A stretch of DNA of 64,000 nucleotides, taken from Melampsora larici-populina 98AG31. Lineage: Eukaryota > Basidiomycota > Pucciniomycetes > Pucciniales > Melampsoraceae. The notes beneath the pieces are model-generated. The model saw only the letters and a list, made by a program, of their open reading frames with translations. It searched no databases and had not been told where the DNA came from. This document shows positions 35,200-44,947 of this stretch, piece after piece; positions within the stretch are counted from its first letter, which is position 1; each line of letters begins with the position of its first letter. The DNA lies in contig NW_006768769.1 in assembly GCF_000204055.1 (NCBI RefSeq), positions 1,746,392-1,810,391 on the forward strand. The letters run 5' to 3'. A program made the position numbers and the translations under genes.

Positions 35200-37784
35200 T
35201 TGATTGCGCATATGGAGGAGGAAGCTTCAGGGTGCGTAGAAGACAGATCTCGCACTAAGTCCATTATCCTACGGTTAGTAGTTGATGGTACTCCCCTCCA
35301 TGCTCTCATTGACTCAGCAGCCAAAGCCAACCTAATGTCGGAAGCAACAGCAAAGCAAGCAAAGATAGCGCGTAGGAAACTTGTGTCACCCATTGAGGTG
35401 GGCCTCGCAATCTCTACCGACAGCAAACCCCACGTCATCAAGGAGTTTTGTTTTGATAACGTCAGTTCGGATGATCCAAAGTTGCGTTTCGGCTTGACGT
35501 TCTTCAAGATAGCACCACTAGGCAGTTCATACGACGTGATTTTAGGCACACCGTTTCTTGAAAAATTTCATTTAGACATCTCGCTTCATAACCGCGCTGT
35601 CACCCATGTACCTACCAAGACTGTTTTGATGGAAGAAAGTGTGAAAGGTGAAATAAAAGATGCAATGACAAAGGCTATGATTTTGTGTGTGATCCAAAAT
35701 CTCAAAAGACTTGAAAAGAGCCGAGACCTGTCTGCGCAAGAAGAACAAGTCCTGCAAGAATTTGCAGGGCTGTTTCCAGATGAATTACCGGCTGTTGTGG
35801 ATGATGAGCAAGACAATTTCATCCCGCCTGAAGGGCAGAAAGCTTCCTCAAAAGTTAGGCATAAAATTGTATTGACTGACCCAAATGTGGTCATCAATGA
35901 AAAACAATACAACTATCCGCAGAAGTACTTGCCTGTGTGGAACAAGCTCATTGAAGAACACTTGAAAGCAGGGAGAATCCGAAAATCAACGAGCCAGTAT
36001 GCATCACCCTCTATGATCATTCCAAAGAAAGACCCCAACACCCTACCGCGATGGGTTTGTGATTATAGAACCTTGAACAAGTATACCGTGAAAGACAGAA
36101 GTCCACTACCTAATGTCGATGAGTCAGTGAGGCTTGTCAGTACTGGGAAAATCTACTCAATCATTGACCAAATCAATTCATTTTTTCAAACTCAAATGCG
36201 CGAAGAAGACATACCACTAACAGCAGTGAAGACCCCATTTGGTCTATTTGAGTGGACAGTGATGGCTATGGGTCTGACAAACGGGCCAGCAACACATCAA
36301 AGTCGAGTGGAAGAAGCGCTAGGCAACATCATAGGCACGTATTGCGTTGTTTACATCGATGATGTGATGGTGTTCTCAAACAGCGTTGAGGAACACAAGT
36401 TGCACGTACGGGAAGTCTTACGATGATTACAAGCCGCAAATCTATATTGCTCACCAACAAAGAGCAAGCTATTTCGGACTGAAATCAATTTCTTAGGCCA
36501 TAAAATTAGTGCAGATGGAGTTTGTCCTTATGACACCAAAGTCCAGAAATTAGCCAAGTGGAAGACACCTTCATCACAGAAGCAGCTACTCAAGTTTTTA
36601 GGCACCGTGCAATTCTTGAAAAAATTCATAGACAGATTATCTCACTACGTTGGCACTCTTTCACCACTGACAAGTACAAAACGAAAGAATGAAGCGTTTC
36701 AGTGGGGAAAAAAGGAGGACAAAGCCTTTGAAAACATCAAGCGAATAATCACCACATTGCCAGTCCTAAAACAAATGGATTACGAGTCTGACGACCCAAT
36801 TTGGTCATTCACAGATGCTAGCGTACATGGCCTGGGAGCGGCATTATTTCAAGGAGCAAAATGGGACACTTCATCGCCTATAGCATACAAAAGCAGACAA
36901 TGACACCTGCTGAACGCAACTATCCTGTACATGAGCAGGAACTGCTTGCAGTTGTGAACGCGCTGCAGAAATGGAAGCTGTTACTATTAGGCATGAAGAT
37001 CAATGTCATGTCGAATCACCACTCTCTGACACACCTATTATCACAGCGAAATATCAGCCGCAGACAAGCGCAATGGCTAGAGACACTGTCACAGTTTGAT
37101 CTAGATTTCAATTATATCAAAGGAGAAGAAAACTCAGTAGCTGACGCACTGTCCAGAATAGACGAAGTAGCAGCGTTACAGATGGACGCATCATTAGACA
37201 ACACAACCTTACAGACCATCAAAGCGGGATACGAGACGGATGCCTTCTGCAAGCGAGTCGGCAAAACATTACCACTTAGAGAGGGAACCAAATGGCGTGA
37301 AGACTTGATGTTCATAGATGGTAGATTAGTCATTCCAGAAGCAAGAGGGTTGCGTAAACAACTGATCCAGCAAACTCAGGCGGCTTTAGGTCATCGGGGC
37401 ACCCTCAAGACTCTCGCTCAATTACGTGCGCAATTCTTTTGGCCTGAAATGGCAAACGACGTCCAATCACTATTGCCTACTTGTGACAGTTGCCAACGGT
37501 CAAAAGCACGTACCACGCTACCCTCAGGGAGAATGCAAGCCACAGACATACCACGAATGCCAATGGACGACATCTGTCTCGACTTCATCGGACCCTTTCC
37601 AAAAGTCAGAGGCTACGACATGATTCTGTTGTGCACATGTTGGCTTACAGGCTTTGTACGCGCTATACCAACACGTCAGACGGACTCGGCAGAACAAACA
37701 GCTCAACACCTGTTTGGTGCTTGGCTAGCAATTTTCGGCGCACCGAAGAGCATGATAGGTGACCGAGACAAAGCATGGACGTCT
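35200..37784 (+). pseudogene. pol: pol region of the gypsy element: protease, RT, RNase H, integrase (broken)
   Basis: Same frame as gag. A protease-like site (PLHALIDSAAKANLMS) has DSA in place of the usual DTG/DSG. RT follows: HLKAGRIRKSTSQYASPSMI, then the YIDD catalytic box in CVVYIDDVMVFSN. TGA at 36424-36426 interrupts it, after which PTKSKLFRTEINFLGHKI continues in frame. RNase H begins FTDASVHGLGAALFQGAKW and shifts frame near 36900 (apparent 1-bp loss), resuming at TPAERNYPVHEQELLAVVNA. The integrase has its His-Cys zinc module (ALGHRGTLKT; CDSCQRSK) and two of three catalytic acids (LDFIGPFP; IGDRDKAWTS) before the assembly gap at 37785. It is non-functional as assembled. Confidence 0.88.
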
Positions 37785-38136
37785 NNNNNNNNNNNNNNNN
37801 NNNNNNNNNNNNNNNNNNNNNNNNNNNNNNNNNNNNNNNNNNNNNNNNNNNNNNNNNNNNNNNNNNNNNNNNNNNNNNNNNNNNNNNNNNNNNNNNNNNN
37901 NNNNNNNNNNNNNNNNNNNNNNNNNNNNNNNNNNNNNNNNNNNNNNNNNNNNNNNNNNNNNNNNNNNNNNNNNNNNNNNNNNNNNNNNNNNNNNNNNNNN
38001 NNNNNNNNNNNNNNNNNNNNNNNNNNNNNNNNNNNNNNNNNNNNNNNNNNNNNNNNNNNNNNNNNNNNNNNNNNNNNNNNNNNNNNNNNNNNNNNNNNNN
38101 NNNNNNNNNNNNNNNNNNNNNNNNNNNNNNNNNNNN
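37785..38136. other. Assembly gap (352 N)
   Basis: 352 N, not a round number, so the size was probably estimated from read pairs. It hides the integrase catalytic Glu region, the 5' part of the first DIRS-like fragment, and their junction. Confidence 0.95.
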
Positions 38137-38559
38137 TGTTACTTGGTCCGGTCATAGTTTAAGAATTGGGGGGGCATCCTTTAAAGCGCATATGGCAATA
38201 TCATGCAAGGCCTTGATGAGATCAGGACGTTGGAAGTCCTCTTGTTATAAACTTTACGTTAGGAGATACGACGCAACTACGGCGCGTGGAACGATGCGTT
38301 TAACTAAACGTTTGAGAGTGGAAGGCCTTCGGGCTGGTTGCTGATGTTTCACACTTGTACTGTTATTGTGGATTATTGTGTGTGCATCTATGATGTTAAA
38401 ATTGTAATCATTGGGTGTTTTTCTTAGCGACCCCCTCCTCCGAGATTGGGGTTGAGACCCTTTAGCAGAAACTCGGCTCTTTGAGACCTTTGCTCCCTGA
38501 GTTGGGCTTAAAGGGTCTCTACCCCAAATCTTCGGGATTCCCTCGGGCTATCGCGTGAT
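38137..38559 (+). mobile_element. 3' end of a DIRS-like element (first copy), inserted in the gypsy integrase
   Basis: 423 bp nearly identical to 43556-43979. It encodes the tail of a tyrosine recombinase (SGHSLRIGGASFKAH; KSSCYKLYVRRYD) and then the same 3' non-coding tail, ending CGGGCTATCGCGTGAT. Directly after it the gypsy integrase C-terminal reading resumes. A long hairpin (38445-38466 with 38516-38539) is conserved in both copies. The near identity implies recent insertion, or a collapse or misjoin of repeats at the adjacent gap. Confidence 0.8.
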
Positions 38560-38723
38560 CGCTATGATGGACCGTACGAAGTCATGGAAACCCTAAATGG
38601 CAACCACAACTTTTGACTGAAGCTCGACGACAATGACAAATCCCACGACGTCTTCCATATATCCAAGCTGAAAAGGTACCGATGGAGGGAGGAGGAGTGC
38701 AATACAATGGTGTCAAAGTAAGT
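38560..38723 (+). pseudogene. C-terminal piece of the gypsy integrase
   Basis: The frame reads RYDGPYEVMETLNGNHNF, an in-frame TGA, then LKLDDNDKSHDVFHISKLKR. This is the GPY/F-type module that closes many Ty3/gypsy integrases. It must be the continuation of the pol frame interrupted by the gap and the first DIRS-like fragment. Confidence 0.75.
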
Positions 38724-39062
38724 TCCTCCCATAAGTATGCACCGCCGGGCAACTACGTCAAATCAAATTGTTAATTGAGATGTGACGTTGGTACGAGGAA
38801 TGTCTCCCATCCATGTCTCGAGATCTCTTCGGGAGTGTTCCCCGGGAAGCCCGCGTGATCCTTGACTTGGATCCGCGCAAGGTGAGTGGCTGAACAGTCG
38901 AAGTGACCAGCTGTGCCCTGGATGAGCTCAGCTTGAATCATGACCTGATTGGTCCTTCGCTGTCTCCCTTTCAGAAGTGCATTCTTCTGTCCTCACTCGA
39001 CTTCTCCTTCTCTCCCTCACTACCCCTCACTCCCCGAAGATTCGAAAGCCTCCATTTTTTGA

Positions 39063-40768
39063 GCATGAGGGCTAGTAGACGCAATCTTGGATTAGGTCCA
39101 GAGTTCTCTCCCGAACCGACACCACCTAACTCAGATGATTTAAACGATTCAGGATACTTACAAGATTTTCAAATTGAGACGACTTTAGAAGAAGAAGAAA
39201 GAATAGCTAGAGAGGACAAAGAAGAGAGAATCTTGAAAGAAAGTAACGAGCTACAGATAGAAGAAACCGAGTCGATCGCGGTAAACAAGAGTGGCAAAGA
39301 CGTAGTTCTTTCGTCCGATGAATCCGAAGAAGATGATTCTGTACTCATGGAGGATTCGAAAAAACAAGTAGTTATAAATGATAAGTCAAGTTAGTATCAA
39401 GATTCATTCATATTTAAAAATTTCTCTTGTTCGGTCAAGTGATGAATCACGACTAAGGGGATCCAGTCAAGTGTCATTGGGACACGACTGTTATTGTAGA
39501 ATCAAGTAGTTTTGCCTACGATTCATGAATCAAGTAGTTTCACCTACGATTCAGGAGTCAAGTGTAGGATGCACGACTCAGTAATTCATGACCTATCAAC
39601 TTAATCAGAAGGTCAAGTGGGAGTATCCACGAATTCCAAACTGTTTTGCTTGAAAAGAAAACACATCCTAAGATGTTATGAAATATAGTAGAAATGAATT
39701 ACTAATTCCACCATGATTTAATTTCATCTTTTGATTCTTGTTTAGAATTCCTAGTAGACCAAGCTAAAGAAGCTTTAGCGAAGGGAGACGATGAACTATT
39801 GAAAAGAATTTTAAATGCTATGGAAAGTACCGACAATTCAAAATCTAAGATAGAAAAAGAAGAAAATCCGCTAAAGAATTACAAAAAGGGTGAAACTTCT
39901 AGGTCTGGATTAAAGGCTTTCAACGAGTTCTGGGACAATCATCTGAAGAAGATGGATTATCATCTACCTTTGACCATATTCAACGAAGAATGGATAGAAT
40001 TAGATAAGATGGTAGTCAGTAACAACAATTCGAAGAAGAAAGACAAGATACCAGGACAAATTCCGAAAAACGAGTGGTACTTGTCATTCGCAGAATGGAC
40101 CAGAGCAAGACAACTAATGGTGAAATACATTAGAGATCATTACAAACATAAGCTATTTGCTAAAGAGTGAGAAAATTGTTTAATTGATCTGATGATTAAT
40201 ATTAAACTAATTTACCGTTGACGTAATTTCAGTTTAGAAGAGCACTTTGAATACGTACAGCAACTGAGCGTCAGACACGGTTGGGTTACAGCGTTCAGAT
40301 ACGACATAGCTGTTAGGACTGACGTGACATGCAACCATGTAAACGGTGCTCCAGGGGATCCTTCGGTGAAGAGAGTCAAGTTTTTGGAGGATGCTTTAGC
40401 ACGAACCAATTTGTTACATGATGGAAGGTTGATGAAATATGACAACCGTAAGCTTGACTGAGATAATTCTAAGAAATAGGAAACTTTACGAACTAACAGT
40501 TGAATGTTTAGCTTATGCAAAAGGGAACGAAAGAGAACGTTTCAGCCCCATAACGGGAAAACGCTACCCGAATGGAAAAAACCATAACTCTACAGATTTA
40601 GATACAGAATTAGAAGAAGAGGTTTCCTATTTGAAGGTACCAACGTTTCCATCTTTTCAAAGAGGCAACAACAAGAATTTCAGAGGTAGTTATAAATCAG
40701 AGTTCGTTAGAAGTAACAGAAGGTCTCATCTCCGTATGCGAAGTCTGAAAAAGGTAAAGGAAAGTTGA
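39063..40768 (+). pseudogene. gag-like ORF region of the DIRS-like element (several exons or broken)
   Basis: The first segment (39063-39394) is acidic and Glu-rich (TLEEEERIAREDKEERILKE). A probable intron (about 39391-39746) contains a short repeat, AATCAAGTAGTTT(T/C)(G/A)CCTACG, two to three times. The second segment (39747-40170) has SGLKAFNEFWDNHLKKMDYH and EWYLSFAEWTRARQLMV, resembling the gag-like protein of fungal DIRS elements. A third begins after an acceptor at about 40232 (EEHFEYVQQLSVRHGWVTAF; VTCNHVNGAPGDPSVKR) but runs out of frame near 40440 into a different frame (40439-40768). That shift is either a lesion or an unrecognised intron. Confidence 0.6.
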
Positions 40769-40944
40769 ATCCGAATCCAAACTATAGAGGAAGTAACTAT
40801 GACGAAAACTATGAAAAGGGGAAAGAAAAGTCAGATAATAGACAGTCTTCATCGAAAGAAAAGATGTGAGCAATTTTGTAGAAGTTTGGATTGTATGTTG
40901 CGTTATCTTAGAATTTGTTCTTATTGTATTTGTTTGTGAAATAT

Positions 40945-42654
40945 AGAATGCCTTTAGTTGAAAACATAAATCAATTGAAACCGATTGTGTACAACAAAAA
41001 GAACTTGTGGCCTTTGAGTGTTAAATGTGAGATCAATGTTAAGGTGTGGGAGAGAGAACTGGAGAGGTATGGTTTACTGACCGATTACCTATACCTGCTG
41101 GATGGATTCATCAATGGATTTCATCAAGGCATTCCGAAACATGAAATAGAAAATTGCAGATGGTTTTCTCCACCAAACCATAAGTCAGCCCTCAATGCAA
41201 GAGAAAAGATTGAAAAGAATATAGCAAAAGAGGTCGCGGCAAAAAGGATGTACGGCCCTTTTACAGAGCTAGAGGTGTATAATCGATTGGGGTTCTTCAG
41301 GACTAGCCCCTTGGGGGCGGTAGAAAATGGCGATGGGACGTTTCGTCCAATAAACGACATGTCGTTTCCGAAATTCGACGACTCCATTCCTTCCGTGAAT
41401 TCTTTCGTCGACAAAGCCGATTTCGCTACTACGTGGGATGATTTTAAAGTTGTAGCTAAGTTCTTCAAAACCTTGAATCGGAATGTACAGATAGGATTGT
41501 TCGATTGGGAAGGAGCATATCGTCAGATTCCGACACATCCTTCCCAGTGGCCTTACTTAGCGATTAGGGACTTTAAAGGGAGAATCTATATTGATTTAAG
41601 GATAGCTTTTGGAGGTGTTGCGGGCTGTGGTTCTTTCGGAGGTCCCGCAGATGGATGGAAGCAGTTAATGAAGAAGAAATTTAACTTAGTTGAAGCATTC
41701 CAATGGGTCGATGATAATTTGATGATCAAAGACAAGTCACAGTCAGTTACGATGCTGGATATTGTTAGGGCCAGTGAGGAATTAGGAGTTAAAAAGAATT
41801 CGACAAAATATTCAGATTTCAGCGACGAGCAAAAGTTTATTGGATTTTTGTGGAACGCGAAATTAAAGACCGTAACCTTACCTGATAAAAAGCTTCAAAA
41901 GAGAAAACATGAATTGGATATCTTCTTAGGTAAAGACACCTTCAGAAGGCGGGATGTGGAGAAATTCAACGGAAAACTCGGTCACCTAACCTTGGTCCTG
42001 CCACAACTGAAAGCGTACCTGACGGAAAACTTCAAATGGGTGGCAATTTGGAGGTCACCTGGAACGCGCAAAATGCCACCAACCGTGCGAGAGGACATGC
42101 TCTATTGGAAAGAGTGTCTCGCAGGTCTGCAACCGACGCGGTTGATACCAAACCACATTGTACAGAATGTGGGTTGGGTTGGCGACGCTTCGTCGAGTTT
42201 TGGTATAGGTATTATCATAGGAAAGAGCTGGGCTCAATTCCAATGGATTGATGGCTGGTCAGATCCGGTGGGTAGGCCAAGGCGGACAATAGCCTGGGCC
42301 GAAACCGTTGCAGTTAGGCTTGGATTGTTGATGCTGATGACCAAAGTGAACGTGGCAGGGGGCTGTTTTTCGTGTCTAACTGACAATACGACGACCGAAG
42401 GGGCTGCACGTCATAGGAAATCTAAAGATTTCTGGGTCAACGAAGAGTGGAAACGTGTTCAGACCCTGTTGAACAGCAATGATTGTGATTTGCAACTGGT
42501 CAGGGTCATTTCGAACAATAATGATGCAGATAAATTGTCGAGAGGGCTGGATATGTCAAAAAGCAACCTACAGATGATAAAAATCGACATTCCGTACGAC
42601 CTCAGGCCGCTACTTCGCCAAGTCTCGCCAAAACCTTCTTCGAAGAATCAATAA
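40945..42654 (+). CDS. DIRS-type reverse transcriptase / RNase H
   Basis: Intact 570-residue frame; the ATG at 40945 (MPLVENINQLKPIVYNKKNL) is preferred over an upstream one because the region before it is non-coding in character. RT blocks: FRTSPLGAVENGDGTFRPIN, IGLFDWEGAYRQIPTHPSQW, IAFGGVAGCGSFGGPADGW, and the catalytic FQWVDDNLMI with VDD in place of the usual YXDD. RNase H-like blocks: VGWVGDASSSFGIGIIIG with the catalytic Asp, TIAWAETVAV, and LTDNTTTEGAARHRKS. It copies element RNA and degrades the template. It lies 88 bp upstream of the tyrosine recombinase and may be co-expressed with it. Confidence 0.88.
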   Translation, partial: RMPLVENINQLKPIVYNKKNLWPLSVKCEINVKVWERELERYGLLTDYLYLLDGFINGFHQGIPKHEIENCRWFSPPNHKSALNAREKIEKNIAKEVAAKRMYGPFTELEVYNRLGFFRTSPLGAVENGDGTFRPINDMSFPKFDDSIPSVNSFVDKADFATTWDDFKVVAKFFKTLNRNVQIGLFDWEGAYRQIPTHPSQWPYLAIRDFKGRIYIDLRIAFGGVAGCGSFGGPADGWKQLMKKKFNLVEAFQWVDDNLMIKDKSQSVTMLDIVRASEELGVKKNSTKYSDFSDEQKFIGFLWNAKLKTVTLPDKKLQKRKHELDIFLGKDTFRRRDVEKFNGKLGHLTLVLPQLKAYLTENFKWVAIWRSPGTRKMPPTVREDMLYWKECLAGLQPTRLIPNHIVQNVGWVGDASSSFGIGIIIGKSWAQFQWIDGWSDPVGRPRRTIAWAETVAVRLGLLMLMTKVNVAGGCFSCLTDNTTTEGAARHRKSKDFWVNEEWKRVQTLLNSNDCDLQLVRVISNNNDADKLSRGLDMSKSNLQMIKIDIPYDLRPLLRQVSPKPSSKNQ

Positions 42655-42741
42655 ATACTCCAACAGTCAGCTCTCATATTCTTATTTTCCTTGTTTTCCA
42701 AAACGTCCGTTCATTTTCAAAACGTTTGTTAGTCAACAACA

Positions 42742-43763
42742 GTGATGGGCGCTTCGGATGTTCTACGACAGTTGTCTCCGGGCCACTTTTGGCGGTTGGA
42801 CGACGCAAGTTCCTTTATCCTCAACCACGGATGGGCAGCATCTACGATACGACATTATGCGGCAGCAGTCAATCGATACTTCAAGGCGATGAATGGATTC
42901 GAAGGTCGAACATTCCCGGCAACATCTCAATCGATCTACCACTTTGTAACGTGGTGCAGGACGAATGAAGATGTAATGTCGTCTTGAGTAATACCACTAA
43001 GCGGTATTTGACGGGGTTGCGCATGTGGCACATTTTACACAACGAAGACTTTCCTCCAGTAAATGACAATAGAATACGTTTACTCCTCAAAGCTGCTAAG
43101 AAGACGGAGGTCAACAATAACAATCTGAGAGCGGGGCTCTCACTCATGGACCTAAATTTACTCGTGTCGAAGCTGAGCCTCAACACAACGAGCGGATTAG
43201 TGATGCGGGGGATCTTGCTGGTTGGGTTTTGGGGTCTTGCCCGTCTGGGGGAACTGACGCTCAGCCTTGATCATCCTTCAATTTTCATTCGCCGGAAGGA
43301 TGTCTCCTTCAACTCCGATAAGACTCACGCGACGATAAGAATTCGTCTGGCTAAGACAGCAGCTCCTGGCGAATCGCAGTTCTTGCGACTATCCAAGCAG
43401 CCCAACGCCCTCGATCCCGTTTCGGCAATCTGTGCGATTCTCGACAACGTCTCTGGCACGGCTTTGGGCCCTTTGTTTCCATCAAGCGACCGAAGCGGTC
43501 CAATCAATCGAGGCACAGTGTTAGCATTCTTACGACTTTATAAACCAGCGGCAAATGTTACTTGGTCCGGTCATAGTTTAAGAATTGGTGGGGCATCCTT
43601 TAAAGCGCATATGGGGATATCATGCAAGGCCTTGATGAGATCAGGACGTTGGAAGTCCTCTTGTTATAAACTTTACGTTAGGAGATACGACGCAACTACG
43701 GCGCGTGGAACGATGCGTTTAACTAAACGTTTGAGAGTGGAAGGCCTTCGGGCTGGTTGCTGA
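42742..43763 (+). pseudogene. Tyrosine recombinase of the DIRS-like element, one frameshift
   Basis: Integrates the element's DNA by phage-integrase-type chemistry. The N-terminal SAM-like domain (SFILNHGWAASTIRHYAAAV) reads from 42742 and ends early at 42987. The rest continues in another frame from 42984 (NTTKRYLTGLRMWHI). A 2-bp insertion near 42981 explains this. Catalytic residues are all visible: Arg in GLARLGELTLS, His-x-x-Arg in SGHSLRIGGAS, and the nucleophile Tyr in SSCYKLYVRRYD. A short intron is an alternative to the frameshift but none fits well. Confidence 0.85.
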
Positions 43764-43864
43764 TGTTTCACACTTGTACTGTTATTGTGGATTATTGTGT
43801 GTGCATCTATGATGTTAAAATTGTAATCATTGGGTGTTTTTCTTAGCGAGCTTAGTCCTCCGAG

Positions 43865-43949
43865 ATTGGGGTTGAGACCCTTTAGCAGGGTCTCGGCTCT
43901 TTGAGACCTTTGCTCCCTGAGTTGGGCTTAAAGGGTCTCTACCCCAAAT
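43865..43949. repeat. Long hairpin in the 3' tail of the DIRS-like element
   Basis: ATTGGGGTTGAGACCCTTTA (from 43865) is complementary to TAAAGGGTCTCTACCCCAAAT (ending 43949), with a loop of about 40 bases. The same hairpin exists at 38445-38539 in the other copy, although the loop there differs, so the stem is retained. A role in RNA folding or circle formation is inference. Confidence 0.8.
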
Positions 43950-43979
43950 CTTCGGGATTCCCTCGGGCTATCGCGTGAT

Positions 43980-44597
43980 GCCTAACCAGGCACACTAGCG
44001 GTGTTGTCCCGAAACGCTAGGCGTTTTCTTTACACCCAAAGCTGAGCAAGCCTCACTCCTGATTACCAGGAGCAAGTCTTGCGCCCAGCATCAATACCTA
44101 GCGTATTGCTGAGGTACACCTGATTAAGAAGGTGATTACCTTTTAATCCTCATCTCTCGGAAAAGAGATGATTAGACATGTAGTATAAAACATTTCGTTG
44201 GCCACACATGTGAGCACCAAACTGGGCGTCTGGCATGTTTCCTCTCCACGATAGATACGAAGCATGGAAACAAAGATCAAATTACGAAATTATCATCAAG
44301 ACTTCAAGATTTTTCATTATTTAATTAAATCAAGACATCAAGATTTTCATTATTCAATTACATCAAAGATATTCATCAAGGGGCAATAAAGGTGGAAAAA
44401 TATCAGGTTTCTTTTGTTTTCTCTGTGTGCTTTTCAATTTTTTCTTTCCTTTTTTTAATTTTTCAGGCTGCGATACATTAATTTCTATTATAAGTTTCTC
44501 TTTCTAATTGCACTAGGGACCAGTCATGGTCAATTTTTTGGGGCAAGTCATGCCATTTTTTTCATTTTCAAAATTCTTTTTCTTAGGAGGGGAGGGA
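43980..44597 (+). other. 3' non-coding part of the gypsy element
   Basis: No ORF of note. Ends in the polypurine tract GGAGGGGAGGGA at 44586-44597, the expected plus-strand primer site. Confidence 0.7.
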
Positions 44598-44946
44598 TGT
44601 AAGGTGTTACATGTAGACTTATGGGTTAAACATATGGACTTAGATGGGTAGCGGATTACTTGTACTCACAAACGCCCTAGCTCCATGAAGATCCTCTCTT
44701 CACCAAATACCCTTCGGATGGAGCTAGGTGAGCTTTCATCATTTCACTTATCATTTCATTTTCATCAGTCTGTGTCTCTTTTCTTTGTTTCTTGTAGAGT
44801 GTGTCTGATGTCCTCTCTTCACCGAATACCCTTCGGATGGAGCTAGTTGTCGGAATTGGGAATATATAGTTGGGTTTTAGATTACCTCTGGAGCTATTGC
44901 TCCTTCTGTGCCAACCCGCAGTGAAGATCCTCTTGAGGATATTACA
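44598..44946 (+). repeat. 3' LTR of the gypsy element
   Basis: 349 bp, starting TGTAAG and ending ATTACA (CTTACA in the 5' copy), followed by the GCCTG duplication. Same length as the 5' LTR with scattered differences, many of them C/T or A/G. Confidence 0.95.
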
Positions 44947-44947
44947 G

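Larger units (their letters stand above)
38860..43979 (+). mobile_element. DIRS-like tyrosine-recombinase retrotransposon nested in the gypsy element
   Basis: Carries, in order, a gag-like region (39063-40768), a DIRS-type RT/RNase H (40945-42654) and a tyrosine recombinase (42742-43763). There is no DDE integrase and no LTR, as in DIRS/Ngaro elements. The left border is estimated: TCTTCGGGAGTGTTCCCCGG followed by GAAGCCCGCGTGAT before 38859 resembles the right end, TCTTCGGGATTCCCTCGGGC followed by TATCGCGTGAT at 43979. Gypsy sequence leading to its 3' LTR follows. The exact termini and repeat layout (inverted versus split direct) could not be settled. Confidence 0.82.
32748..44946 (+). mobile_element. 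Ty3/gypsy LTR retrotransposon with nested DIRS-like insertions
   Basis: The element is 12.2 kb, bounded by two 349-bp LTRs and a perfect 5-bp target duplication (GCCTG at 32743-32747 and 44947-44951). A purine-rich tract (GGAGGGGAGGGA) lies immediately before the 3' LTR. Gag, protease, reverse transcriptase, RNase H and integrase are encoded in that order, the Ty3/gypsy arrangement. The real element is about 6.5-7 kb. The extra length comes from DIRS-like DNA: a 3' fragment at 38137-38559 adjoining an assembly gap, and a near-complete copy at about 38860-43979. Coding regions are damaged, so this copy cannot move by itself. Confidence 0.93.

Noticed and set aside
38137..38344. Independent recombinase gene after the gap
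   Set aside because: It is a duplicate of the 3' end of the DIRS-like recombinase at 43556-43763.
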